Source of the DNA: Candidatus Promineifilum breve
GTDB taxonomy: Bacteria; Chloroflexota; Anaerolineae; Promineifilales; Promineifilaceae
NCBI RefSeq assembly: GCF_900066015.1
Contig: NZ_LN890655.1
Coordinates: forward strand, 1,466,726-1,530,725
DNA length: 64,000 nt
Reading direction: 5' to 3'
Shown here: piece by piece, positions 1 through 10,166 of the stretch
Layout of the letters: every line of letters starts with the position of its first letter
Position numbering within the stretch: position 1 is the first letter of the stretch
Position numbers and translations under genes: made by a program
The notes under the pieces: model-generated
The model's database searches: none
What the model was told of the DNA's origin: nothing
The model's input: the letters and a program-made list of their open reading frames with translations, nothing else

Positions 1-578
1 CCCAGGGTGATACCGGCCAGCACTTGCGGCGGCGTGTGGCGCTTCAGATAGAGGCGAATCCAGGCGATGAGGATGAGCAGCGGCAGCAGGACGAGGCCGA
101 CGACCCAGCCGAAGATGAGCGCCGCGATGAGCCAGGTGGCGGCGGCGGCCGTGGCGTGGATGCTGATGAGCCAGCGAGTGTTGATCAGACCCAACATGCC
201 CAACGTGATGACGCTGAGGATAGCCAGACAGCGCAACAACTCCGGCCCATCGAAGAAGCGCAGAATCACGAAAGCCACTGCCCCGGAAATGACCGCCGTC
301 AGATAGGGGATGTGGCGCTCGTTGGTGGCGCTCATGTGCAGATCGGTGACGCGGCCGGTGCGCATCAGATAGGCGACGACCAGCATCGGCGTCAGGGCGA
401 TGAGGGCACTATAGAGCGCGCCCCAGGCCAACCCCGGCCAGAACGGCCGCGCGTGGACGCCCAACGCCAGCCCGGTGAGCGCGAACATGATCGGCGGGCT
501 GATGACGTTGGACAGCAGGCGGGCCACCCCCACCATGCCAACGCGGTCGGCTTTATGGGTATCGCGTGGTACGGTCAT
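1..578 (-). CDS. PAP2-like integral membrane protein (3' end outside window)
   Basis: The reverse strand reads 192 residues from an ATG at 578 with no stop before the window edge. The visible part is strongly hydrophobic, with about five membrane segments. Near the end are a SIHAT segment and an RLYLKRHTPPQVLAG segment. These match the Ser-x-His and distal His...Q-x-x-x-G layout of the phosphatidic acid phosphatase type 2 (PAP2) superfamily, where the histidines serve phosphoryl transfer on lipid phosphates. The likely role is dephosphorylation of a lipid or polyprenyl phosphate at the membrane. The first PAP2 motif (KxxxxxxRP) is not clear, so it could be a degenerate or non-enzymatic relative. 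The next gene in the same direction (ahcY) ends at 702, with a hairpin repeat between them. Confidence 0.6.
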   Translation of the reverse strand, partial: MTVPRDTHKADRVGMVGVARLLSNVISPPIMFALTGLALGVHARPFWPGLAWGALYSALIALTPMLVVAYLMRTGRVTDLHMSATNERHIPYLTAVISGAVAFVILRFFDGPELLRCLAILSVITLGMLGLINTRWLISIHATAAAATWLIAALIFGWVVGLVLLPLLILIAWIRLYLKRHTPPQVLAGITL

Positions 579-593
579 TGACGGACGGGGGGA

Positions 594-695
594 AATAATT
601 AACCACGGATTGACACGGATGTCACGGATTTTACGGATAGAAAATTTCTCTATCCGTTAAATCCGTTAAATCCGTCCAATCCGTGGTTAATTATT
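594..695. repeat. Inverted repeat, CACGGATT family
   Basis: Left arm 594-620 and right arm 670-695 are near-perfect reverse complements. Each arm is made of short direct units of the type ACGGATT separated by 2-4 bases. It fills the space between the ahcY stop (702) and the PAP2-like start (578) and would form a long hairpin on the ahcY transcript. It belongs to the same style as the CACAGATT repeats at 41.7, 42.3 and 49.9 kb. Confidence 0.85.
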
Positions 696-701
696 ATCTG
701 A

Positions 702-2995
<2,294 letters not shown>

Positions 2996-3201
2996 TTGTT
3001 CCGTTTTCTCTCTTCTCGACTTAACTATCCGTCGCCTTGCGCGATCAAATGACGATTCGGCCGCCTTGTCACGTGGACCGTATCGCCGGTCGGTGTCAAT
3101 TGTTCATTGCGCTGGGGCGTTGGATGCGCAACCATACAGTATAGCGCGATTATGCGCGGATGCACCCGTAGCACTATAGCCGCCGACGATTACAATCGAC
3201 C

Positions 3202-3966
3202 TTACAGCGTGTCGCCCACAATGCGATTGACGCCGGGCTGGCCGGGCTTGAAGACCGGCGTCATGCCCAGCCGGTCGCGCATCATCGTCACCATGGCCCG
3301 CAGCCCGTCGCTGGCCTTGATCTTCTTGCCCTCGGCATAGGTGCGGGGGTTATAGCTGATGGGAATCTCGATGATGTCATGGCCGGCCAGCAAGATTTTG
3401 TTGGGCAGTTCAAAATCGAGGTTGAAGTCGGTTGTGGTCAGGTTCAGCGATTTCGCCAGGTCGCCGCGCACCATCTTGGTCGCCGTTGCCACGTCGGTCA
3501 GGTGGCCGCCGAATAGCAGGTTGGTCATGGCCGTCAGCACGCGCACGCCCAGATAGGCGTGGGCATACTTGTACTTCACGTCACCGCCCAGCACGCGCGA
3601 GCCGAAGATGGCCGCCGCGCCCGTCTCGTCGGCCTTGCGGCAAAAGCGGGCGTGTTCGGCCGGGTCATATTCGGCGTCGGCGTCCTGGATGATCAGGTAG
3701 TCGCCGGTCATATTGGCGATGCCGGTGCGAATCGACATCCCCTTGCCCATGTTGCGTTCGTGGAAGATGACGCGCACATCCGGCGTGTCGAGCTGCCGCA
3801 AAATTTCGCGCGTGCCGTCAGTCGAATAGTTATCGACGACGAGGATTTCGCGCGTCCAGCCGGGGCCGAGATCGACGGCGCTGGTGCGGGCGATGACGTC
3901 CCGGATGGTGGCCTGCTCGTTATAGCAGCAGATGATGACCGATAGCTTTTTCATGTCCTTACTCAT
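3202..3966 (-). CDS. Family 2 glycosyltransferase (dolichol-phosphate-sugar synthase type)
   Basis: About 254 residues. It opens with the GT-A nucleotide-sugar fold KKLSVIICCYNE. A VVDNYSTDGT loop follows, then the metal-binding acidic motif QDADAEYDP. The C-terminal part has a short hydrophobic stretch but no long membrane domain, so it resembles soluble DPM/DPG synthases that charge a polyprenyl phosphate with a sugar. The start is uncertain: ATGs at 3990, 3966 and 3954 are all in frame and none has a well-spaced ribosome site. 3966 is given here because 3954 has TAAGGA only one base away. It lies 81 bases after the RfbH-like gene and is probably in the same unit, pointing to surface polysaccharide or glycolipid synthesis. 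Confidence 0.85.
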   Translation of the reverse strand: MSKDMKKLSVIICCYNEQATIRDVIARTSAVDLGPGWTREILVVDNYSTDGTREILRQLDTPDVRVIFHERNMGKGMSIRTGIANMTGDYLIIQDADAEYDPAEHARFCRKADETGAAAIFGSRVLGGDVKYKYAHAYLGVRVLTAMTNLLFGGHLTDVATATKMVRGDLAKSLNLTTTDFNLDFELPNKILLAGHDIIEIPISYNPRTYAEGKKIKASDGLRAMVTMMRDRLGMTPVFKPGQPGVNRIVGDTL

Positions 3967-4047
3967 TCGTTTGCATCCCGCGGCGCCCAAGATCGCCGGC
4001 CGGAATCTCTACCAATACGTGCTGTGCTCGCGCCGGGTGGTCGCTTC

Positions 4048-5370
4048 TCAGAGCTGCTTGAAGAAACGGCCGAACGTGTCGAGCATATAATCCAGCCGCG
4101 GCCGATCCAGCCCCGGATAGACGCCGACGAAGAAGCCGCCGCGCATGACCTGGTCGGAGTTGCTCAGGTCGCCGGCGACGCGGTGTTCGATGTGCTGATA
4201 GGCCGGCTGGCGCAGGATGTTGCCGGCAAAGATGAGCCGCGTCTGCACCTGGTTGGTCTCCAGAAAGCGGGTCAGTTGGTGGCGCATGAACGGCGCCTCG
4301 TCGCGCACCAGCAGCGGCAGGGCAAACCACGACGGATCGGCCTTGGGATGCCAGGTAGGCAGCATCAGGAACTCGCTGTAGGGGCGCAACCCTTCGTAGA
4401 GATAGGCGAAGTTTTCCTTGCGGCGGCGGATGAAATCGGGCAGCTTCTGCAACTGGGCCAGCCCCATCGCCGCCTGCGGGTCGGTCAGCTTCAGGTTGTA
4501 GCCGATCTCGGAGTAGAAGTAGCGATGGTCGTAGAAGCCGGGGATGCCGGGCACTTCGCGCTCGAAGCGGATGCCGCATTTGCCGTTGACCGGGTTGTCG
4601 TAGCCGCACCAGCAATCGCGCCCCCAATCGCGCACGGCGCGGGCGATCTTGGCCAGCTTGGGCCGGTCGGTGTAGACCGCGCCCCCCTCGCCCATCGTGA
4701 TGTGGTGGGCCGGGTAGAAGCTGAGCGTCGCCAGTTCGCCGAACGTGCCCACCATGCGGCCGTCCCATTTCGACCCCAGCGCGTCGCAGGTGTCCTCGAC
4801 CAGGAATAGATTGTGCCGCTGCACGAAAGCCATCACGGCGTCCATGTCGGCCGGGTTGCCCAGCGTGTGGGCGAACATAAGCGCCCGCGTGCGCGGCGAC
4901 AGCGCCTCTTCCAATTGGGCCACGTCGAGGTTGAGATCGCCCAGGCAGCTATCGACGAAGACCGGCGTCAGGCGGTTCTGGATGATGGGGTTGACGGTGG
5001 TGGGGAAGCTGACCGCCGGGACGATCACCTCGTCGCCGGGGCGCAGACCGTCGGGCAACTGGCGCGAGCAGAGCGTCGTCAGGGCCACCAGATTGGCCGA
5101 CGAACCGGAATTGACCGGCACGACCTCGCGCACGCCGATGAACGCGCCCAGTTGTTTCTCGAACTGCTCGGCGTATGGCCCGGCCGTCAGCCAGAAATCG
5201 AGCACGGCGCTGACCATGTTCTGGATTTCCGTCTCGTCGTAGACGCGCCCGGCGTAATGGACGGTTGATTGGCCCGGCACGAACGGCCGGTTGTTGTGAG
5301 CTTTGTCGTAATATTCGGCAACTCGGGCCAGGATCGACTGCCGCAGCTCTTCGATATCGCTATCACCCAT
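4048..5370 (-). CDS. RfbH-type CDP-4-keto-6-deoxyglucose 3-dehydrase (E1-like, DegT/AHBA fold)
   Basis: 440 residues of the DegT/DnrJ/EryC1/StrS aminotransferase fold. The usual PLP lysine is replaced by histidine: SFYPAHHITMGEGG has His222 at the lysine position. In RfbH/E1 enzymes this change turns an aminotransferase into a PMP-dependent dehydrase for 3-deoxysugars. Four cysteines at 195, 253, 255 and 265 follow the E1 [2Fe-2S] spacing (C-x57-C-x1-C, then C after 9). The RDWGRDCWCGYDNP context is also typical. The enzyme would need an E3-type reductase for a full C-3 deoxygenation, and none is present here. Start at 5370, purine-rich site upstream. Followed by a GT2 gene, consistent with making and transferring a 3,6-dideoxysugar. 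Confidence 0.9.
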   Translation of the reverse strand: MGDSDIEELRQSILARVAEYYDKAHNNRPFVPGQSTVHYAGRVYDETEIQNMVSAVLDFWLTAGPYAEQFEKQLGAFIGVREVVPVNSGSSANLVALTTLCSRQLPDGLRPGDEVIVPAVSFPTTVNPIIQNRLTPVFVDSCLGDLNLDVAQLEEALSPRTRALMFAHTLGNPADMDAVMAFVQRHNLFLVEDTCDALGSKWDGRMVGTFGELATLSFYPAHHITMGEGGAVYTDRPKLAKIARAVRDWGRDCWCGYDNPVNGKCGIRFEREVPGIPGFYDHRYFYSEIGYNLKLTDPQAAMGLAQLQKLPDFIRRRKENFAYLYEGLRPYSEFLMLPTWHPKADPSWFALPLLVRDEAPFMRHQLTRFLETNQVQTRLIFAGNILRQPAYQHIEHRVAGDLSNSDQVMRGGFFVGVYPGLDRPRLDYMLDTFGRFFKQL

Positions 5371-5543
5371 TCTGCGTTTTCTCTTCCGCGGCGCGGCGCG
5401 CCGTTATGTTTGTCGCTGTCGGATGAGCCGCCCCCGGAGGCGGTTTCCCAAAGGGGAAGGGCCTACCCAATGCCGAGGGGGGATTATACCACAGCGCTTT
5501 TCTTCTCCAAGTAGGCCCCGGACCTGTCAGGTCTGGAGCGTAT

Positions 5544-6563
5544 TCATCCTTCCTCATCCGGCGGCTCTTCGGTTGGCGGCGGCTCGGTCGGCGGCGGTGG
5601 ATCCGTCGGCGGCGGCGGTTCGGTTGGCGGCGGCGGGTCGGTCGGTGGCGGCGGCAGGGTCGCCGTGGGCGGCGGCTCCGTCGGCAGTGGCGGCGGCGTA
5701 AACGTCGGCGGTACGGCCGTGGGCGGCTCATCGGTCGGCGGCGGTTCGGTGGGCGGTTGCGTCGGCGGCACGGTCGGCGGCGGCGGCGGGGGTGGGTTGT
5801 CGGTGGCCGTCGGCAACGGGGGCAGCGTCGGCACGTCGGTGGCCGTGGGCAGCGGCGTCAGCGAGGGCTGGGGGATGGGCGCAACCGCGCCGGGTTGGCT
5901 GCCGGGCGGCAGGAAAATGAACTGCCCGGCCAGCAAATCCAGTTCAGCGCGGCAGTTGGCCCGCAATATCTCGTCGATGGTCGTGCCGCGATTGACGGCC
6001 AGCGCGCCCAGCGTATCGCCGGGGCGTATCTGATAGCGCGCCCACCACTGTGGCGGGCCGCACAAGGTCGCCGCCGGCTGGCGCGGCACGAGCACCTGCA
6101 TTCCCGCGCTCAATTGTTCGCCGCTCAGACAGTTAGCCGCCACCAGTTCGGCCGCCGTGGCCTCCGTGGCCGCGGCCAGCGCCGCCAGCGTCTCGGCGGG
6201 CTGCACGGTGTAGAGCAGCCAGCCCTCCGGCACCTGCCCACAGACGGTGAAAATGACGCCCGCGTCGTTGACGTCGGTGATGAACGGCGGGCGCGGGTTC
6301 AAATCGTCGGGGACGGGGCCGGCCGGTTCGGCCGCCGCGCCGGGCATGGCGGGGTTGAGATTCAACGGGATCACCTGGCCGTCGGCGATGGCCGTGGCCT
6401 GGATGTTGACAATGGGCAGGCCGGGCTGTTGCAGCGTGGCGCGGGCTTGCAGGATATCGAGTTGGGCCAGCAGCAAAGCCAGAACGACGGTCAGGATCAC
6501 CCCGCCCGTCAGGAGCGCGTTCACCCGCCAGCCGCGCAGTGGGGCTTCACGTTGAATTCTCAT
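5544..6563 (-). CDS. Membrane-anchored LysM protein with long Pro/Thr-rich tail
   Basis: 339 residues. A short basic N-terminus leads into one membrane anchor (about 13-35). Two LysM-like modules follow: one around 116-160 (YTVQPAETLAALA...ANCL...QVLVPR) and a clearer one around 172-217 (YQIRPGDTLGALA...ANC...FIFLPPG). LysM modules bind peptidoglycan glycans, so the protein probably sits outside the membrane on the wall. From about 230 to the end it is almost entirely PPPT/EPPPT repeats with an acidic end, a flexible extracellular stalk. Paired cysteines in the modules could form disulfides. It starts 10 bases after the stop of the GAF sensor gene at 6574-8610 and is surely in its operon. Confidence 0.85.
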   Translation of the reverse strand: MRIQREAPLRGWRVNALLTGGVILTVVLALLLAQLDILQARATLQQPGLPIVNIQATAIADGQVIPLNLNPAMPGAAAEPAGPVPDDLNPRPPFITDVNDAGVIFTVCGQVPEGWLLYTVQPAETLAALAAATEATAAELVAANCLSGEQLSAGMQVLVPRQPAATLCGPPQWWARYQIRPGDTLGALAVNRGTTIDEILRANCRAELDLLAGQFIFLPPGSQPGAVAPIPQPSLTPLPTATDVPTLPPLPTATDNPPPPPPPTVPPTQPPTEPPPTDEPPTAVPPTFTPPPLPTEPPPTATLPPPPTDPPPPTEPPPPTDPPPPTEPPPTEEPPDEEG

Positions 6564-6573
6564 AGCCCGTTCG

Positions 6574-8610
6574 CTAACTCGCCTCGCCCGTCGCCGGTTT
6601 TAGTGGCTCCTGGGCGGTGGTGTCGCGTTCCTGTTTGAGCTTCAGCATCGTCCAGGGGCGAACTTCGGCCGCCGGCAGCCGCAGGGTAAAGGTCGTGCCC
6701 GCGCCCGCCCGGCTCTCGAAATAAAGGTCGCCGCCGCTGGCCTGGGCCAATTTTTGCACCACGGCCAGATTGGCGCTGTTGTCGCCCAGCCCGACAATGG
6801 GCCGCCCGCCGCCGAGGTAATATTGCGAATCAAAGACGCGCTCCCGATCTTCGGCGCGAATCCCCACGCCGGCATCCGACACGATCAGGGCCACGGCGCG
6901 GGCGGTCGAGGGGCCGCTGCCGTTGGCCGAGACGGTCTCGGCGCGGACGAGCAGGCGGCCGTCCTGGGTCGAGGCGCGGCAGGCATTCTCCAGCAGGCTC
7001 AGCGCCAGTTGCCGCAAGACCGTCTCCCTGACCGCCGCCAGCGGTAGCTCTTCGCCCACGGCCACGTCCAGCTTGAGGTTCTTCTGGCGCAGCATCGGCA
7101 AGACCGCGCTGACGGCCTGATCGACGGCCGGGCCGAGGGCGGCCTGGGCCACCAGCGGCCGGGCGGCGGTGGGCCGGCCCGGTTCGCGCTGTTGCATGAA
7201 GACGGCCGCCGTCTCGGCCTGCCGCGCGCGATCCTCGGCCGTGGAGAGCATCCGGCGCGTGTCGGCCAGTTCCAGCATCAGCCGCTCCTTTTCGGCGTCG
7301 CGCTCCGGGGCGCGGGGCGGCGATACGACGGGCGACACAGCGGCGCGGGGGTCGCCCATCTCCAGCCGCCGGCTGTTGGCGATGGCTTGGGAGATAAACG
7401 ACGCCACGCCGGGGATGACGGCCCGGTCGCGGTCGGACCAGGCCTGGACGGTCGGCGGCGCGGCCAACAGCAGGAAGCCGAAGCAGTGATTGGCGGCCAC
7501 CAACGGCTCGACAAAGACCGGCCCCAACGGGCCGACGTTGAACTGCTGGGCCAATTCATGAGCCTGGCGCGCCCCAACGCCACGCGGTAGGAGTTCGATG
7601 CCACGCTGCTGCTCATAGGCCAGCCGGAAGGCGGCGTGGTCGGACAGGTTAATGGGGCGGCTGTAGCTCGTGTCGCGGCCGGCCGCCGGGCGCACCTGAC
7701 CGAAGACGACGCGCTGCGGGTTCTTTTCGTCGATCAGCCCGATGGCGGCGAAACGGGTCGCCACCAGCCCGGTGACCATATCGAGCGCCTGCTCCAGCCG
7801 CACCTCGGGGATGTGGGCGGTGATGACGCCGGTCGCCAGACGCAAATTGCGGGCCATCTGCGACGCCTGGGCGCGGTCGGCCTCGGCCGCCGTCAACAGG
7901 TCGCGCATGTTGTCGCGGTAAGCCTGCACGGCCCACAGCGGGAAGGCCACCAGATAGCCCAGCCGCAACCAGTAGACGACCTCGGTGCCGGAGGGGATGA
8001 TTTCGGGGTAGTTGAAGAAGTTGGCGACGTGGGCCAGCAGGGCCACGGCGACGATGATCGGCCGCAGGGTGAGGCGCGTGCCCCGCCCCAACGCCAGCCA
8101 CACCAGCCCGGCGGCCAGGATCGCCATCTGCAACACGCCCCAGACGTAAGCCTGAATCGTGCCTACGTAGGGGGTAGCGACACCGCCCGCCAACACCCGA
8201 TTTTGCCAATCCTGGAAGAAGAACAGGAACATGACGGCCACGACGACCAGACTGACCAGCAGGACGCCGTCGGCCAGACGCGGCCGATCCATCGCGAACG
8301 GCGTCAGCCCCCAGACCAGCAGCAGGATCGTCGCCAGATCGATGGCCTGCTCCAGCGGCGGCAGGACGATGCGCGCCCGCGCCGGATCGCCCTCAACCAT
8401 CAGCCCGGCGAAGAGCAACACCAGCCGCGCCACCAGGATGCCGCCGGCGGCAAAGGTCATACGCCGCGCCGATTCGTCGTTGGGATCGCGCTGCCAGCGG
8501 GCAAAGGCCAACGCCAGCACGATCTGCAACGCGAAGAGCGTCAGAAGGTGGTAGATGATGCTGCCCGGCGGCCGGCTCAGCAATTCGATGATCTGCTGCA
8601 ATAAGGCCAT
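6574..8610 (-). CDS. Seven-TM/GAF sensor with a histidine-kinase-type ATPase domain lacking a clear phospho-His
   Basis: 678 residues. Residues about 1-235 form a seven-helix membrane sensor. Residues about 255-415 are a GAF-like domain. A predicted coiled coil lies at about 435-475. The C-terminal HATPase_c domain (about 500-645) shows the N box LLENACRAS, the G1 box SDAGVGI and a G2-like GLGDNSANLAVVQ. Between the coiled coil and the ATPase there is no H-E-x-R-T-P or H-D box, so the phosphoacceptor is missing or strongly altered. It may act as an ATP-gated signalling protein or modify a partner kinase. The neighbouring kinase gene at 10153-11670 is a candidate partner. The LysM gene follows after 10 bases. 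Confidence 0.8.
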   Translation of the reverse strand: MALLQQIIELLSRPPGSIIYHLLTLFALQIVLALAFARWQRDPNDESARRMTFAAGGILVARLVLLFAGLMVEGDPARARIVLPPLEQAIDLATILLLVWGLTPFAMDRPRLADGVLLVSLVVVAVMFLFFFQDWQNRVLAGGVATPYVGTIQAYVWGVLQMAILAAGLVWLALGRGTRLTLRPIIVAVALLAHVANFFNYPEIIPSGTEVVYWLRLGYLVAFPLWAVQAYRDNMRDLLTAAEADRAQASQMARNLRLATGVITAHIPEVRLEQALDMVTGLVATRFAAIGLIDEKNPQRVVFGQVRPAAGRDTSYSRPINLSDHAAFRLAYEQQRGIELLPRGVGARQAHELAQQFNVGPLGPVFVEPLVAANHCFGFLLLAAPPTVQAWSDRDRAVIPGVASFISQAIANSRRLEMGDPRAAVSPVVSPPRAPERDAEKERLMLELADTRRMLSTAEDRARQAETAAVFMQQREPGRPTAARPLVAQAALGPAVDQAVSAVLPMLRQKNLKLDVAVGEELPLAAVRETVLRQLALSLLENACRASTQDGRLLVRAETVSANGSGPSTARAVALIVSDAGVGIRAEDRERVFDSQYYLGGGRPIVGLGDNSANLAVVQKLAQASGGDLYFESRAGAGTTFTLRLPAAEVRPWTMLKLKQERDTTAQEPLKPATGEAS

Positions 8611-8690
8611 ATGAAATCAGACCCGAAAACCCGGCCTCTTTCTTAAGCTTAGGATACCAGAAACCGCCCCCGGTCGCTATGAAGGAGGCG

Positions 8691-10166
8691 TTAAGCAGTG
8701 TGAATAGAGCGTGAGAGCCGCAGCGGCAGGCGGGCCAGCAACCACGGCAGGCCGAAGACAAAGGGCACGCCCAGCAGGTGGGCCACGGCCTGGTCGCCGC
8801 CCAACAGGAACACGCGCACGTGTCCATACAGGATGACCGACAGTTGCGACGTGAGCAGGAACCACAGCCCGGCGCGCAACCGGTAATGGGCCGCCTCGTC
8901 CGCCGGGCCGGCCGCGTCGAGCAGCAGCCAGGGGAACGGCCAGACGGCATACCAGACGCGGAAGTTGAGCGCCGTCCACAGATAGCCGAAGAAGGCATCG
9001 GCCGCGCCGCGCAACGGCGACCGGCCGCGCCAGCCCCGCCACACCAACCACAGACCGAAGGCCAGCAAGATCGCCCCGGCGATCAGGCCAATCGTGCCGA
9101 TGGACACGCGCCGGCCGAGGGCCATGTAGAGCCACACCGCCGGGGAGAAGCCCGCGCCGCCGGATGCCTCACGCGCCAGGCGCAGGGCCAACTCGACCGG
9201 CGTCCGCCACACGCCGCCCGCCCCGGCCCAGGGCAGGAAGGCCAGCCAGCCCAGCGCCGCCGCGCCGCCCAGGGCCAACGCGCTGAACCTGACCCGCGGC
9301 CGACCGGCAGGCAATTGGCGTAGAAAGCCGATGAAAAAGAACGGCAACGCCAGCACGGCCACCGGCTTGGTCAGCGCCGCGAGGGCCATGACCGCCAAAC
9401 CAGCCGCCGGACGGCCGCGCCGCCCCAGCCAATAGCCCAGCACCAGCCACAGCAGCATGAGCGCGTCGTTGTGGCCGTTCAGGGCGAACGTCAGCAGCAG
9501 CGCCGGGTTCCAGGCCCACAGCAGCGCGTAGGCCGGGCGGGCGCGCCCCGGCGGCCAGAGCGACCAGATGAGCGCGCCGCTGAGCAGAAAGCAGGCCAGC
9601 GCCAGCCCCTTGAACAGCAACACGCCCAGCAACAGATTATCACCGGCCACGGCGGCCGTCCCGGCGGCGACGATCTCCCACAGCGGGCCGTAGGGCGACG
9701 TTTCGCCGGCCCATTCGCCGGCCAGCGGCAGAAACGGGTCGGTTGGGAAATCGCTCGGTGGGGCGACGTAGGGGCTTTGGCCGTAGACGGCGGCGACCCG
9801 GCCGCGGATGACGTAGCGGTAGACGTCGGTGGCGTTGATCGGATAGGCCAGCAGCAGCGGCAGCGCCAGCAGCAGCCCACCCCCCAGAATGACCGGCAAC
9901 GGCCGCCGCCCCACTCCCCCGGCTTCGGCGCGGCGAAAGGCAACGACCAGCAGCGCGAACAGGGCGATGAGCAGCAGGGCGTAGGCCAGCCCGCCGGCCA
10001 GCGTGGGGGCGAAGGTGCGGATGTCGGCCGCCGGTACGCGGCCGACGTTGGGAGCCAGGGGAAACCACAGGGCCATTAGCCCATAGAGCAGGGCGCTGCC
10101 CAACAGGACGGCCCACAGGCCCAGCCGCGCGGCCGGGGGAGACGGGGGGCGCTCAGCGGGCGGCAT
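8691..10166 (-). CDS. Polytopic GT-C glycosyltransferase (GT87/MptB-like polyprenyl-P-mannose type)
   Basis: 491 residues with about 11-13 hydrophobic segments. The first external loop holds DVYRYVIRGR and SPYGPLWE. A later loop has NGHNDALM. These acidic-loop signatures are shared with DUF2029/GT87 and MptA/MptB mannosyltransferases, which take mannose from polyprenyl-phosphate-mannose on the outer membrane face. The acceptor cannot be read from sequence. The start overlaps the end of the kinase gene at 10153-11670 by 14 bases, so translation is probably coupled. The C-terminus ends with a hydrophobic helix and a short basic tail. It could instead be an O-mannosyltransferase for secreted proteins. 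Confidence 0.75.
   Translation of the reverse strand: MPPAERPPSPPAARLGLWAVLLGSALLYGLMALWFPLAPNVGRVPAADIRTFAPTLAGGLAYALLLIALFALLVVAFRRAEAGGVGRRPLPVILGGGLLLALPLLLAYPINATDVYRYVIRGRVAAVYGQSPYVAPPSDFPTDPFLPLAGEWAGETSPYGPLWEIVAAGTAAVAGDNLLLGVLLFKGLALACFLLSGALIWSLWPPGRARPAYALLWAWNPALLLTFALNGHNDALMLLWLVLGYWLGRRGRPAAGLAVMALAALTKPVAVLALPFFFIGFLRQLPAGRPRVRFSALALGGAAALGWLAFLPWAGAGGVWRTPVELALRLAREASGGAGFSPAVWLYMALGRRVSIGTIGLIAGAILLAFGLWLVWRGWRGRSPLRGAADAFFGYLWTALNFRVWYAVWPFPWLLLDAAGPADEAAHYRLRAGLWFLLTSQLSVILYGHVRVFLLGGDQAVAHLLGVPFVFGLPWLLARLPLRLSRSIHTA

Noticed and set aside
2996-3201. SAH or SAM riboswitch before the pfkB-ahcY unit
   Set aside because: No conserved riboswitch core or terminator pair was recognisable in the 205-base spacer. 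The 35-base gap before ahcY is too short.
3202-5370. Large capsule or O-antigen cluster
   Set aside because: Only two sugar genes (dehydrase and GT2) are present. Neighbours on both sides are unrelated, so a full cluster cannot be claimed.
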